This document shows positions 1-9,272 of a stretch of 64,000 nt of DNA, piece by piece. Origin of the DNA: Mycobacterium sp. DL (GTDB lineage: Bacteria > Actinomycetota > Actinomycetes > Mycobacteriales > Mycobacteriaceae); assembly GCF_039729195.1 (NCBI RefSeq), contig NZ_CP155796.1, positions 6,138,001-6,202,000 of the forward strand. The letters run 5' to 3'. A model generated the notes under the pieces. That model did no database searches and was not told the DNA's origin. It saw only the letters and a program-made list of their open reading frames with translations. Each line of letters begins with the position of its first letter. Positions within the stretch are counted from its first letter, which is position 1. Both the position numbers and the translations under genes were made by a program.

Positions 1-667
1 CGCCTACCTGTTGCAACACGTCGTCGATATCGTGTCCTATCACCCCGGCGAGAAAGCGGCCTGCATCTCCTGTCGCCATAGCTGCACGCAGCTCGGACAG
101 GTCGACCGAGGCCGCCTGCTTCAATGCGGGCCACGCTTGCAGCAGCATCGGGTGCGGCTGGGTTGGTCTGCTCGGAACTCGGCTCTGCCCGTCGTCTTCT
201 GACCAGCGGCGCCCGTACTGGTCCGGGATGCTGCCCCATCCCCAGTAAGGCAGGGGCTTCCTGGGCGTGATTCCCAACACGTCCACCGGGTCGACCTTGT
301 CGGCGCCGACCACACAGCGGTGGATCCAGTCGTCGCCCAGGTCGAAAGTGAACTGGAATTCTGCTTCGGGCCCCACCACCCGAGCAACCTTGGCCGTCTC
401 GATGTCCATTGACTCCGTGATGGGCCCACCGATCGACCCAGCCATCTCCGCCCCAGTCTCCGCGTCGGTGACCACTCGTCCATCTGCGAGGTTGAACATC
501 GACAAGTGAGACCTGTCCCACCTGGCGAAGGCGTCGTTGATTGCATTCGCGAGATCCATGAACGTGTGCGACGGTCCGACTGCGAAAACGCGGCCAGGCC
601 AAGGCCACAAGTCCTCACCGCGCCCGCCGAGCAACTCCACCGTTATCGACAACCACGTTCGTGCCAT
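1..667 (-). CDS. pRiA4b ORF-3-like protein, 3' end outside window
   Basis: The frame is open from an ATG at 667 to the window edge, giving 222 codons without a stop, so the C-terminus is missing. The translation begins MARTWLSITVELLGG and contains the segment FDLGDDWIHRCVV, which fits the plasmid pRiA4b ORF-3 family (also named IS1096 TnpR-like), whose members carry an F-D-[FL]-G-D-x-W core. A purine-rich CTCGGGGG precedes the ATG. The biochemical role of the family is unknown; members are often found on plasmids or beside mobile elements, which suits the accessory setting here. It diverges from the downstream toxin-antitoxin pair. Confidence 0.75.
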   Translation of the reverse strand, partial: MARTWLSITVELLGGRGEDLWPWPGRVFAVGPSHTFMDLANAINDAFARWDRSHLSMFNLADGRVVTDAETGAEMAGSIGGPITESMDIETAKVARVVGPEAEFQFTFDLGDDWIHRCVVGADKVDPVDVLGITPRKPLPYWGWGSIPDQYGRRWSEDDGQSRVPSRPTQPHPMLLQAWPALKQAASVDLSELRAAMATGDAGRFLAGVIGHDIDDVLQQVG

Positions 668-810
668 CCCCCGAGGATCGCATGCGGGCCGCCGAACATC
701 AGGTGCCTTCGCGTGTCCAGCCGAGCGTTGTCGAGCGGATCGCAGCGCTTGCGGCGAGTAGCTGGAGCACGGTGGTCGCAGGACAACTCGCGGTTGGCTG
801 CTCGACAGAG

Positions 811-834
811 GCGATATCGGCAGATATCATCGCG
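811..834. promoter_or_regulatory. Probable VapB operator
   Basis: Imperfect inverted repeat with arms GCGATATC and GATATCATCGC around a short GGCA centre, ending two bases before the antitoxin start codon. Antitoxin-toxin complexes of this type usually bind such a repeat to repress their own operon. The bases from 668 to 810 hold no gene that I can support. Confidence 0.5.
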
Positions 835-836
835 GC

Positions 837-1058
837 ATGAGCAACGTGCTGATCCGCGACCTACCAGATGATGTGCTCGCCGAAATCGACGCGCGAGCTG
901 CTGAGCTGGGCTTGTCGCGCGTTGAGTACATTCGCCGACGCCTCGCCCAGGATGCGCGCGCCTCGCGGGTTCCGGTCACTCGCGACGACCTGCATCGCTT
1001 TGCAGCGTCCGTCGCCGGCCTTGCCGACGATGACCTGATGCGCCAAGCCTGGCAATGA
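837..1058 (+). CDS. vapB: VapB-type ribbon-helix-helix antitoxin
   Basis: 73 residues. The N-terminus ([20 protein letters not shown]) is a short beta strand followed by two helices, the ribbon-helix-helix DNA-binding fold typical of VapB antitoxins; the C-terminal 25 residues ([20 protein letters not shown]) would wrap the toxin. Its stop overlaps the start of the following PIN-domain gene (ATGA at 1055-1058), so the two are translationally coupled in the usual antitoxin-first order. Family knowledge: VapB neutralises the VapC ribonuclease and, with it, represses the operon. Confidence 0.85.
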   Translation: MSNVLIRDLPDDVLAEIDARAAELGLSRVEYIRRRLAQDARASRVPVTRDDLHRFAASVAGLADDDLMRQAWQ

Positions 1059-1480
1059 CCGAGCCAAAGTGGCTGATCGACAAGTCGGCCCTCGCCCGCC
1101 TGGCACACAGCAGCGATCCCGACCTCTGGAGCAACCGCATCGAGCGCGGACTAGTGCACATCAGCAACGTGACACGGCTGGAAATCGGCTATTCGAACCA
1201 ATCCGGTGACGCCGCTCGACGTGAGTTTCGTAGATCGCCCTTGGCGGCAATGCCAGTGGAGTACCTGACGCCAAAGATTGAGGACCGCGCGCTGGAAGTC
1301 CAGATGCTGTTAGCCGATCGGGGCCAGCACCGCGGCCCCTCGATCCCCGACCTCATTATCGCGGCCACCGCCGAACTTTCCGGTTTAACCGTCCTGCATG
1401 TCGACAAAGATTTCGACACCATCACCGCGATAACCGGACAGCCCACCACGCGACTGGCTTACACCGGTCCAGGGAGCTGA
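1055..1480 (+). CDS. vapC: VapC-type PIN-domain toxin ribonuclease
   Basis: 141 residues, normal for VapC. The PIN-domain acidic residues are in place: Asp9 in WLIDKSAL, Glu43 in TRLEIGY, Asp99 in [10 protein letters not shown], and Asp117/Asp119 in HVDKDFD. These residues bind Mg2+ or Mn2+ and cleave RNA, in mycobacteria often a specific tRNA or 23S rRNA site. The target cannot be read from the sequence. It overlaps the antitoxin gene by four bases. All catalytic residues are present, so the toxin looks functional. Confidence 0.88.
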   Translation: MTEPKWLIDKSALARLAHSSDPDLWSNRIERGLVHISNVTRLEIGYSNQSGDAARREFRRSPLAAMPVEYLTPKIEDRALEVQMLLADRGQHRGPSIPDLIIAATAELSGLTVLHVDKDFDTITAITGQPTTRLAYTGPGS

Positions 1481-1915
1481 TCTCCGGGCGTCTTCGGCAC
1501 CACGCCGGGGCGGTATCGGACTCTAGCTGCTCGTCAGTCTGTGGCTGCGTCGGCGGCAGAGCCCTAACTGCAGCTACGCGGGTGCGCCAAAGGATCGGCG
1601 CCTTCGGCGTCCACCTCCCAATCGTCGGCACCAACCAACAATCTGAGGTACAAATTCAAGGCAGTAGGAGCTGCCGGTGGAGGCACCATGGATTCCGGTA
1701 CGGCCGAAATAGTCGGCCACGCGGGCGATTTGTAAGTCACGGAGATCGCCTTTGGTTCTCGCTTTGTGATGCGTTGTCTACAAAATGTGATTCGACAACA
1801 TCGGTACGGATGGGGCGTCCGAGGATCATGTGCGAGATCGCGGGCGGACGAAACGGCGGCGACGAGCACGAGACCGCCCGCGTAACGCTGCCATCGCTGC
1901 ACGACACGGACGGCT
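1481..1915. other. Intergenic stretch with a possible lipoprotein remnant
   Basis: No convincing intact gene. A plus-strand open frame at 1568-1735, with no normal start codon, reads LQLRGCAKGSAPSASTSQSS and then about 30 residues rich in Gly and Ala before a stop. This resembles a lipobox Cys plus a Ser/Ala linker of a degraded secreted lipoprotein. Longer open frames on both strands here have arginine-rich composition typical of unused frames. I see no tRNA or repeat. Confidence 0.3.
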
Positions 1916-2176
1916 GTGCGCCTTGCAAAGAAGACATCCCAGCGGCTTGGCCAGTCGAACACGCCGGCGGTTCTGGCCATCGCCTTCCTTCCGGTCGTCC
2001 TGCTGCTCACTGGTCCGGTACGCCGTGGACTGGCGGCCCCGCAGAGCCGCATCGTGTCCGACCGTCCCGATACAACCCGAGATGCACCCCGCAGGTGGCC
2101 ACGGTTGCCGTTCATTCTCGGCTCCGCTCTGCCGGCCTCACTGCCCATCGTCACGATCGCGGGGTTGGTGTCGTAA
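1916..2176 (+). CDS. Hypothetical small membrane protein, possibly a remnant
   Basis: 86 codons from a GTG. Two hydrophobic stretches (about residues 18-33, AVLAIAFLPVVLLLTG, and about 67-86) suggest a small membrane protein. The stop codon directly abuts the TTG start of the following FAD enzyme gene. Third-position GC is only moderately high and no family is recognised. It could be the tail of a broken permease gene rather than a functional small gene. Confidence 0.28.
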   Translation: MRLAKKTSQRLGQSNTPAVLAIAFLPVVLLLTGPVRRGLAAPQSRIVSDRPDTTRDAPRRWPRLPFILGSALPASLPIVTIAGLVS

Positions 2177-3574
2177 TTGGACATCAGTGCCGATCATGAC
2201 CGGGTCGTGTTCGATCGCTTGGTCCGGGCAGAGGCCCCGACGCACGCCCCGAAGTTATTCGACACCGCCTGTGTGCTGGGCGGCAGTGTCGCCGGACTGC
2301 TGGCGGCACGGGTGCTCGCCGATCACGCCGGCACAGTGGTGATCATCGAACGCGACGCCGTCGATGCCGAAGGATCTCCTCGTACGGGGGTTCCGCAAGA
2401 TCGGCAGGGTCACGTCCTGCTGCCGGGGGGTCGCACGCAGATCGAACGCTGGCTGCCAGGCTTCACCGGCGAATCGCACGACGAGGGTGCCGTTCTCGTC
2501 GAGGTCGAACGTCAGGCGGTATACCTCGGCGGTCGACCCAGGCTGCCGAACCGCGAATTGCCCATCCTGTCGGCCACGCGGCCATTCATCGAGGCTGGAA
2601 TCCGCAGCCGGGTCCTCGCGCTGCCGAACGTATCGGCGCTGTCCGCCCGGGTGACCGGGCTTGAGTTCCGGGACGGTGCGGTAGCCGCCGTACGGTGCGC
2701 GGACCATGCCGAGCGGGTGGTGGCCGCCGACTTCGTGGTCGACGCCATGGGCCGCTCCAGCAAGGCGTCGGAGTGGGTTGAACGGGCGGGCTTCCAACGC
2801 CCCCCACTGCACCGGCTGCGCAGCGACATCAACTATGCGACAGCTTTGTTCGACCGTTCAGAGGACGTCGCAGAACTGCCCATGAGCACACTCGCGCTAT
2901 ACCCCGGCCCCGATGCGCCCGATGGGATAGCCCTCGGCGCAGCTCTCGCCGCCGAGAACGACCAGTGGATGGTGATGCTGACGGCATATGAACCCGTTCG
3001 ACCTCCCGCATCGCCCGAAGAGTTTCGTGCGACGTGTACCAAGCTGCCGCCCGTCTTCACCCACGCGACGCGAGGTCGGCTCACCCGCGAGGTGCAGACC
3101 TACCGGCAAGCCGACAGCCGTCGCCGCGACTTCACCGCACTGCAGCATTTCCCGGCCCGTCTGGTCAGTGTCGGAGATGCCGTGGCCTCCTTCAACCCCA
3201 TTCATGGTCAGGGCATGTCCTCGGCGGCGCTGCATGCGAACTGTCTGTCCGAATACCTCACCACCGGTCCACAGTTGGGTAGGGCCGCGACGGAGTTCTT
3301 CGATCTGCAGGCGATCGTGACCGACGCCGCGTGGACCCTCTCGACCGGCCCTGACGCCGCCCGACTGGATGCGTTGCAGGGAAACGAGGTGCCCGAGGAC
3401 GTCGCTCAACACAGGTGGGCCATGAACCAAGTACTGCAAGCCGCGCTGAGCGACCAGTCGATCGCCGACGCGTTCAACGCCGTGTCCTTCATGTCGGCTC
3501 ATCCATCGATCCTCGCGGAACCGACGCTGATCGAACGGGCGATCAAGGCGAACAAGGCGGACTCGTCCCGCTAG
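2177..3574 (+). CDS. FAD-dependent monooxygenase-like oxidoreductase
   Basis: 465 residues from a TTG start. A Rossmann FAD-binding motif lies near residues 30-45 (VLGGSVAGLLAARVL, GxGxxA type). The second flavin motif VGDAVASFNPIHGQGMSSAA is near residue 335. This architecture is that of the p-hydroxybenzoate hydroxylase / geranylgeranyl reductase-like group, which usually oxidises or reduces a hydrophobic substrate with NAD(P)H. The ATG-like frame is open from the TTG, and no better start is visible. The substrate is unknown. It is convergent with the leftward MFS gene. Confidence 0.75.
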   Translation: MDISADHDRVVFDRLVRAEAPTHAPKLFDTACVLGGSVAGLLAARVLADHAGTVVIIERDAVDAEGSPRTGVPQDRQGHVLLPGGRTQIERWLPGFTGESHDEGAVLVEVERQAVYLGGRPRLPNRELPILSATRPFIEAGIRSRVLALPNVSALSARVTGLEFRDGAVAAVRCADHAERVVAADFVVDAMGRSSKASEWVERAGFQRPPLHRLRSDINYATALFDRSEDVAELPMSTLALYPGPDAPDGIALGAALAAENDQWMVMLTAYEPVRPPASPEEFRATCTKLPPVFTHATRGRLTREVQTYRQADSRRRDFTALQHFPARLVSVGDAVASFNPIHGQGMSSAALHANCLSEYLTTGPQLGRAATEFFDLQAIVTDAAWTLSTGPDAARLDALQGNEVPEDVAQHRWAMNQVLQAALSDQSIADAFNAVSFMSAHPSILAEPTLIERAIKANKADSSR

Positions 3575-3639
3575 ATGAAACTGCCCGGCCGGTCGACCTG
3601 CTCGTCCTCGCGAGATGCTCGGAGGCGCTTCCCACCGGA

Positions 3640-3789
3640 CTGTGATGAAAAGCGCTGCGTGTGTAGGGAATCCGGCCGATCTGGTGGCGGCGGAGTCGTC
3701 GACATCCGGGGTGAACAGCAGAGCGACGTGGGGAGCGCCGAAGAACGTGAGGTTACGCCGGGCGGCGTCCCTGCCCAGGTTGCTCAGGA
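3640..3789 (-). pseudogene. Nitroreductase-family fragment
   Basis: About 50 codons on the minus strand read LGRDAARRNLTFFGAPHVAL followed by LLFTPDVDD, which matches the internal part of nitroreductases of the type that carries N-x-x-F-F-G-A-P-H-V-A. There is no start, and neither the FMN-binding N-terminus nor the C-terminus is present. It abuts the 3' end of the MFS gene, so it is probably what remains of a deleted neighbour. Confidence 0.55.
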
Positions 3790-5070
3790 CTCCTCGATGA
3801 TGTCGCGGCGGTAGCGCTGCGCGGCAAGGGCGTAACAGCCGATCGCTACCAGCTGCATCGTCGGAACCAAGATCAGCAGTGCGCGGCCCAGTGCCTGCGG
3901 GCCCAGCTCTGCGGTCAGTGCGTCGCTGATCACACCGGTCAGGAACGGACCGACCGCGCCCAGCGTCGCGTTGAAGAACAAGAAGACGGCCGACGCGGTC
4001 GCGCGCTGCACGGGAAGCACCAGGCGCTGGATCGCCGCGATGGACGGCGCGAGATATGCGGTACCGATGACATAGGCCAGTGCCAGCAGCCATACGCACA
4101 ACGTGCGGCTCTCGACGACGAAGGCCAACGCAGAAGCGGGCAGCAGGGCGGTGATCAGAATGACCACGATCCACAACAACCAGCGCGGGTCACGGGTGGC
4201 CAGCCGGTCCGCGATGCGCCCGACGATCAGCAGCCCGAGAATTCCGAGCAAGCCGGTGGCCAGGCCGTACTGGATTCCGACCTCGCCGAGCGACATACCT
4301 CGGCTGCGCATCAGGAACGCAGGCGCGAACGTGGTCAGTGAGTAGCCCGCCGCCGACACCAGCGCGGTGCCGGCCACCATGGCCAGGAAGCTGGGTTTGC
4401 GCAGCAGATCCCACCAACGCAGCGCGGCGGAGGGCTCGCGCGGCGGCGGGGTGGGCAGGCTCTGGCGGCTGCCGACAACCCACAACACCAAAGGTGCCAG
4501 CAGCACGCTGATCCCGCCCATCACCACGAATGCCGCGCGCCAGCCCAGGCTCTCGGCGAGTAGACCGCCGCCGAGCAGGCTGGCGGCACTTGCCAGCGGG
4601 ATGGACATGGTGATGACCGCCAGCGGTGCCGACCTCTTCTCCGGGACGAAGTTGCGCGCCACATAGGCGTGCGCTGCGGGTGTGCTGCCTGCCTCACCGA
4701 CCGCAACGCCGACGCGGGTCAGCGCGAGCTGTAGGCCGGACTGGACCGCGCCACCCAGCATGGTCATCGCTCCCCACAGTGTCAGGCAGCCGGCGATGAC
4801 CGCGCCGAATATGCCACGGTCGGCGATTCGCGCGATCACGATGCCCAGCACGGCATACACGATGAGGAACCCAAACCCGTTGATGACACCGATTGCGGTG
4901 TCGGACAACGCCAGTTCCTGCTTGATGGGCTCAGCCAGCACGCCCGGCAGAAAGCGGTCGACGTAGTTGAGGGTGCCGACGAGAGCCAGCACCCCCACGG
5001 CGGCCCACGCGCGAGTGGGCCCGTGAGTGGCCAGGGGTTCGAGCGCAGCGCTAGCCCGCGGTGTCGACAT
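3784..5070 (-). CDS. MFS transporter
   Basis: 428 residues with about twelve hydrophobic segments, the normal size for a major facilitator protein. The loop after TM2 (RIADRGIFGAVIAGCLTLWG) and the later GRIADRLATRDPRW segment are MFS signature A-like loops in each half. It starts at an ATG preceded by GAGGAG. It is the last gene of a leftward run (SDR, aldo-keto reductase, alpha/beta hydrolase, LLM oxidoreductase, MFS), so it may import or export the substrate handled by those enzymes. Substrate unknown. Confidence 0.82.
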   Translation of the reverse strand: MSTPRASAALEPLATHGPTRAWAAVGVLALVGTLNYVDRFLPGVLAEPIKQELALSDTAIGVINGFGFLIVYAVLGIVIARIADRGIFGAVIAGCLTLWGAMTMLGGAVQSGLQLALTRVGVAVGEAGSTPAAHAYVARNFVPEKRSAPLAVITMSIPLASAASLLGGGLLAESLGWRAAFVVMGGISVLLAPLVLWVVGSRQSLPTPPPREPSAALRWWDLLRKPSFLAMVAGTALVSAAGYSLTTFAPAFLMRSRGMSLGEVGIQYGLATGLLGILGLLIVGRIADRLATRDPRWLLWIVVILITALLPASALAFVVESRTLCVWLLALAYVIGTAYLAPSIAAIQRLVLPVQRATASAVFLFFNATLGAVGPFLTGVISDALTAELGPQALGRALLILVPTMQLVAIGCYALAAQRYRRDIIEES

Positions 5071-5205
5071 CGGTCTCCTCTGTGATTCGATGCCGAACAG
5101 CTTTACAGCACAGCCGCGAGCTTTGTCGGCGGATCTGGTGACGCGGTATAACTCGCACTGATCACACGTCTCCCAGAATTCGTGGACGATCCATGCACTG
5201 CGGCG

Positions 5206-6147
5206 TCAGGAGGCAGTGGGCACCAGTGGCAGCACGTCTCTCGCGAGGCGCTCGTAAATGGCGCGAGGATCAGGGCCTCCAGCGATGAGGACGACGCGAT
5301 CGGCGCCGGCTTCGGCCCAATCGCCGATAGCGCGGGCACAGTCGGCAGGGGTGCCTGCGGCGGCCATCGACTGCAGCGTTGCATCGGTGAGGGTGTTCCC
5401 GCCATCGCTCAATCCGGCGATCTCAGTCATTCGTGGGTAGATACCCAAGTCCAGTATGGGGAGCATCTTGCTCCGAGTCTGCGCGAGTGCCTCACTGGCG
5501 TCGTCAGAGACGTTGAGCATGGCGAAAACGACTACAGCGCCCTCAGAATTCATCGTCGCCCTCGCCCATCGCACCGCCGCGGGCGTACAGACCTCGGGCA
5601 GCACAACGCCGTCACTACTCCGCCCAGCCGCCCGAAGTCCCTGCGGTCCGGTGGTACCGATCAGGATTGGCGGAATCGTCGCAGGCGGGAAGCCGAGACC
5701 GACGTCATCAAGTCTGACGTGGCGGCCCTTGGTGGTCACTCGTTCACCCGCGAGTAACGCGCGCAGGGCGACGACGGTCTCCTCGAGTGCCGCCTGAGGC
5801 GTCTTCGATCGGGCTCCGACCCTTTCCATCCATGCCGGGACGCCATGCCCGATCGCCAAGGTCAGGCGATTGGGCGCAAGCCGCGCTAGGGCAGCGACTT
5901 CCATTGCGAGCGTGGAGACGTTCCTGGAGACGGCCGGCACAAGACCAAGTCCCACACGAAGTCGTCGCGTGTGAGCCAAAGCAGTCGCTGCCATGACCAG
6001 TCCTGCGGACCACCCGAGATCTTCGCTGAACCACAGTTCCTCGAAGCCGTGTTCTTCAACCCACCGGGCGAATTCGGGAAGTTCCTCGGCCGGCCAGTCT
6101 GGCTCGAACCGCACGGCGATGCGGCAGCCGTTGCCTGTCGTGGTCAT
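5206..6147 (-). CDS. LLM-class flavin/F420-dependent oxidoreductase
   Basis: 313 residues. The luciferase-like monooxygenase fold is indicated by the early strand plus WFSEDLGWS, the RLRVGLGLVPAVSRN segment, and LTLAIGHGVPAWMERVG near residue 95. In mycobacteria most members of this superfamily use coenzyme F420; others use FMN. Nothing in the sequence decides which, nor the substrate. The ATG at 6147 has GGAG about 13 bases upstream. It lies between the hydrolase and MFS genes in the same direction. Confidence 0.8.
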   Translation of the reverse strand: MTTTGNGCRIAVRFEPDWPAEELPEFARWVEEHGFEELWFSEDLGWSAGLVMAATALAHTRRLRVGLGLVPAVSRNVSTLAMEVAALARLAPNRLTLAIGHGVPAWMERVGARSKTPQAALEETVVALRALLAGERVTTKGRHVRLDDVGLGFPPATIPPILIGTTGPQGLRAAGRSSDGVVLPEVCTPAAVRWARATMNSEGAVVVFAMLNVSDDASEALAQTRSKMLPILDLGIYPRMTEIAGLSDGGNTLTDATLQSMAAAGTPADCARAIGDWAEAGADRVVLIAGGPDPRAIYERLARDVLPLVPTAS

Positions 6148-6403
6148 CTGCTTATCCGCTCCTTCACTCCCGCATCAGCAAGGGAGTCGATCCTCATGTC
6201 TCGCGACGATGCTGAGTTCCGCGCTCGGTTCACATTCCTGGTTTCCGCATTGGTGGGAGTAATACACCCCTAGTCCATCCGCGTGCCAGCTAACCGCCAG
6301 CGATACGAGCGCTCCTGCACCGCCGTGACACCCGAGCGGTGCCATTGACAGCTTCGTGGACTGGCCTCTGCTGACGACCCTGCAGGCGGGCGGTGCTGAA
6401 CTG

Positions 6404-7300
6404 TCAAGCCCGAGCGGCCGCGTCGAATTCACAGAACATCCTGGTGAAGTACCCTGGCTGCTCCTCAGCCACCCAGTGGCCGCAGTCCGGGACAAGCTGA
6501 TCTGTCACCGAATCAGCGACCTCTTCACACATCGCCCGGAAGTTGCTGGCGAGAGGCCCGGAAGCCCCTCCCGAAGCCAAAACCGGGATGGTGAGCTTGC
6601 CGCGCTTTTGCAGCGCGGCGCGATTGTCGTCGGCATCGCGGTCGAGTTCCCGGTAGACCTCGCACAATGCGCGCATCGCCCCGGGGGCTTCGAACGCGCG
6701 GGCGTAAACGTCAAGGTCATCATTGGAGATCGCATCCGGTTGGTAGGTCAATTCGTCGAAGAATCGGTTGATGTACCAACGTTCACGTCCGTGCGTGAGG
6801 TACACCGCGATGTCCGTGTTGGCATGAAAGGAGAACTGCCACGCTGACTTCTGAGCCACACGCCATTCGTAGTAGGCAGTTCCCGGCAGCGGAGCTTCCA
6901 TGAAGGTGGCGCTCACGACGTCATCGCGGTACCGCAGCGCGAAACTCAGAGCCAGTGTCGACCCGAGATCATGGCCGACAAGCGAGATGGGCTCCGCCAC
7001 GCTGAGGGTCTCGCGTACCAGACTGTGAATATCACCGGCCATGGTCCACTTGTCGTATCCGTCACGAGGTTTATCGGAGGCGCCGGCGCCACGATAGTCG
7101 GGCATGATCACCCGATAGCCGGCGGCGGCTAGCGGCATCATGACCTTGCGCCACTCGTATCGCGTTTGGGGGGCGCCGTGGAGAAGCACGACGGTCTTGG
7201 TGGGTTCAGGTGGCGTGACAACGGTATAGCCGATGCGAACCGACTCGTCCGCAACCCAGGCCCGACCGTGGTGCACATCGACATCGTGCGCTGTGGTCAT
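6404..7300 (-). CDS. Alpha/beta hydrolase, epoxide hydrolase/dehalogenase type
   Basis: 298 residues. The oxyanion segment VLLHGAPQTRYEWRKVM and the nucleophile elbow LVGHDLGSTLAL put an Asp, not Ser, at the nucleophile position. Asp nucleophiles are characteristic of epoxide hydrolases and haloalkane or haloacetate dehalogenases. The PDYRGAGASDKP segment after strand 4 also fits that group, and the catalytic His is likely in PDCGHWVAEEQP near the C-terminus. It is part of the leftward cluster. Substrate not determinable. Confidence 0.8.
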   Translation of the reverse strand: MTTAHDVDVHHGRAWVADESVRIGYTVVTPPEPTKTVVLLHGAPQTRYEWRKVMMPLAAAGYRVIMPDYRGAGASDKPRDGYDKWTMAGDIHSLVRETLSVAEPISLVGHDLGSTLALSFALRYRDDVVSATFMEAPLPGTAYYEWRVAQKSAWQFSFHANTDIAVYLTHGRERWYINRFFDELTYQPDAISNDDLDVYARAFEAPGAMRALCEVYRELDRDADDNRAALQKRGKLTIPVLASGGASGPLASNFRAMCEEVADSVTDQLVPDCGHWVAEEQPGYFTRMFCEFDAAARA

Positions 7301-7368
7301 GGCGTGCTGCCGTCACCGGCACGCACGACGATCATCTTGGTCATCGAGCCGCTCCTGTCACCAGTGTC

Positions 7369-8268
7369 CTATTGTGCTGCAGCGGTGAGCGTCTCGACCT
7401 CGCCGGAGGACAACGTCACTTCAGCCGCGGCGAGGTTCTCCTCCAGGTGCGCCACTTTAGAGGTACCGGGGATGGGCAGCATGACCGGCGAGACCTGCAG
7501 GAGCCACGCGATCGCCACCTGGGCGGGCGTGTTCCCATGCTGGCGGGCAATTTCGGCGAGCGCGTCGTGCGCCTTGTCGAGTCCGCCCTGGGCGACGGGA
7601 GCCCATGGGATGAAGCCGATGCCGTCACGATGGCACACGTCCAGGACTGCCTGGGCGCTGCGGTCGATGACGTTGTATCTGCTTTGCACCGTAGCGATGT
7701 CGGCGATCGTACGTGCTTCGGCGAGCTGTTCGGGAGTGATCTGCGAGAGCCCGATGGACACGATCTTGCCCTCGTCCTGCAGCGCCTTGAGCTCACCCAC
7801 CTGATCAGCGAGCGGCACCTTTTCATCGATGCGGTGCAACTGGAAAAGATCGATCTGGTCGAGCTTGAGCCGACGCAGACTCATCAGAGCCTGCTGGCGC
7901 AGGTATTCCGGGCGCCCGACCGGCGGCCACGCCGCCGGTCCGAGACGCTTGGGACCGTCCTCGGTGTCGACGACGTCGGGACCGTTGCGCGTCAGACCCG
8001 CCTTGGTGGCGATGACGACGTCGTCGCGATAGGGATGGAGCGCCTCGCTGATGATCTGCTCGGCAACGAAGGGACCGTAAGAGTCGGCGGTGTCGATGAA
8101 TTGGACGCCCAATTCGACGGCGCGGCGCACCACGGCGATGCACTCGTCGCGATCGGTGGGCTCACCCCAGATCCCCCGTCCCGTGAGTCGCATCGACCCG
8201 AATCCGAGCCGTGCCACGGTCTTGCCGGCAATTTCGATCGTGCTTGCGTCCGCGATCGTCGAAGTCAT
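7369..8268 (-). CDS. Aldo/keto reductase
   Basis: 299 residues, typical for the family. The catalytic tetrad is visible: Asp59 and Tyr64 in FIDTADSYGP, Lys89 in VIATKAG, and His145 in DLFQLHRID. The C-terminal AIAWLLQVSPVMLPIPGTSK segment is the NADP-binding region. It reduces an aldehyde or ketone with NADPH. AAGGAGA lies 9 bases before the ATG. It follows the SDR gene in the leftward cluster with a gap of about 145 bases. Confidence 0.9.
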   Translation of the reverse strand: MTSTIADASTIEIAGKTVARLGFGSMRLTGRGIWGEPTDRDECIAVVRRAVELGVQFIDTADSYGPFVAEQIISEALHPYRDDVVIATKAGLTRNGPDVVDTEDGPKRLGPAAWPPVGRPEYLRQQALMSLRRLKLDQIDLFQLHRIDEKVPLADQVGELKALQDEGKIVSIGLSQITPEQLAEARTIADIATVQSRYNVIDRSAQAVLDVCHRDGIGFIPWAPVAQGGLDKAHDALAEIARQHGNTPAQVAIAWLLQVSPVMLPIPGTSKVAHLEENLAAAEVTLSSGEVETLTAAAQ

Positions 8269-8413
8269 GAGTTGTTCTCCTTGACGGTGTGTTGGTTGGT
8301 CAGTTGGGGGACAGCCAATCTCGCGGTGTCATTGACACGACCGGCTTCGATGGACGCTCGAGTCGCCGTGGTGGTCCAGGACGGGGCGGAGCTGAGGGTT
8401 GTCCTTGCGGTCG

Positions 8414-9154
8414 TCATACGTTGTGACCGCCGTCGACGTTCAGGTTCGCACCGGTAACGTAGCTCGATTCGGGGCCCGCCAGGAAGCTCACCACGGCGGC
8501 CACTTCACTGGTCTGTCCGTAACGCCCGAGCGCCGTCACACCCTTCAAGGCCGCGGCGAAATCGCCTCCGTCCGGATTCATGTCGGTGTTGATCGGACCC
8601 GGCTGGACGTTGTTCACGGTGATGCCGCGCGGGCCCAGATCGCGGGCCAGCCCACGGTTGAAGGACGACACAGCCCCCTTGGTCATCGCGTACACCGACA
8701 GGCCGGGAACCGGAACCCTATCGGCGTTGATGCTGCCGATGTTGATGATGCGCCCACCGTCGCCCAAATGTTTGAGCGCGCTGTGAATAGTCCAGAACGG
8801 GCCACCGATGTTGATTGCCACCAGCCGGTCATACTGCTCCTGGCTGAATTCATCGACCGGCGCCTTATGAATGACGGCGGCGTTGTTCACCACAATGTCC
8901 AAGCCGCCGAGCTCAGCGGCGGCGGTGTCGACGGCGGCCGCAGTCTGAGTCGGGTCGGCGGCGTCAGCCTGGATCGCCACCGCCTTGCCGCCGTTCGCGG
9001 TGAGTTGGGCGACAAGCTCGTCAGCCTCGACCTTCGACGCCGAATAGGTGAACGCCACCGCGGCGCCGTCGGCGGTCAATCGCTGCACGAACCCCGCGCC
9101 GATGCCCCGTGATCCCCCGGTAACCAGTGCGCGTCGTCCGGTCAGTGTGCTCAA
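8414..9154 (-). CDS. Short-chain dehydrogenase/reductase
   Basis: 246 residues from a TTG start chosen because GGAGGAGG lies about 10 bases upstream. Cofactor motif VTGGSRGIGAG at residues 11-21, NNAAV around residue 90, and the Ser-Tyr-Lys active site (Ser in IGSINADR, then VYAMTKGAV) are all present. It is a classical 3-oxoacyl-ACP-reductase-like SDR using NAD(P). It is the first gene of the leftward cluster and is divergent from a TetR gene with a short shared promoter region. Confidence 0.88.
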   Translation of the reverse strand: MSTLTGRRALVTGGSRGIGAGFVQRLTADGAAVAFTYSASKVEADELVAQLTANGGKAVAIQADAADPTQTAAAVDTAAAELGGLDIVVNNAAVIHKAPVDEFSQEQYDRLVAINIGGPFWTIHSALKHLGDGGRIINIGSINADRVPVPGLSVYAMTKGAVSSFNRGLARDLGPRGITVNNVQPGPINTDMNPDGGDFAAALKGVTALGRYGQTSEVAAVVSFLAGPESSYVTGANLNVDGGHNV

Positions 9155-9186
9155 TGTCTGCGCCTCCTCCTAATTACGAACCGATA

Positions 9187-9200
9187 TGTTACTTAGTACA
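9187..9200. promoter_or_regulatory. Possible TetR operator in divergent promoter
   Basis: The segment TGTTACTTAGTACA contains the perfect odd palindrome TACT-T-AGTA and sits between the SDR start at 9154 and the TetR start at 9273. The location and symmetry suggest a regulator binding site controlling both directions. Confidence 0.4.
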
Positions 9201-9272
9201 CTGAGGTCAAAGCCGGTCGCCAAGGGGTTTACTCCCGATGTGACCGGAATCACACGAGAAGGGAGGTGCGAC

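Noticed and set aside
1564..2184. Minus-strand open frame of 206 codons in the 1.5-2.2 kb region
   Set aside because: Arginine-rich, no domain and no ribosome-binding site; the plus strand reads at least as well.
2897..4174. Long minus-strand open frame of 425 codons
   Set aside because: It runs antisense to the FAD gene and out of frame through the MFS gene; only the nitroreductase-like piece at 3640-3789 is meaningful.
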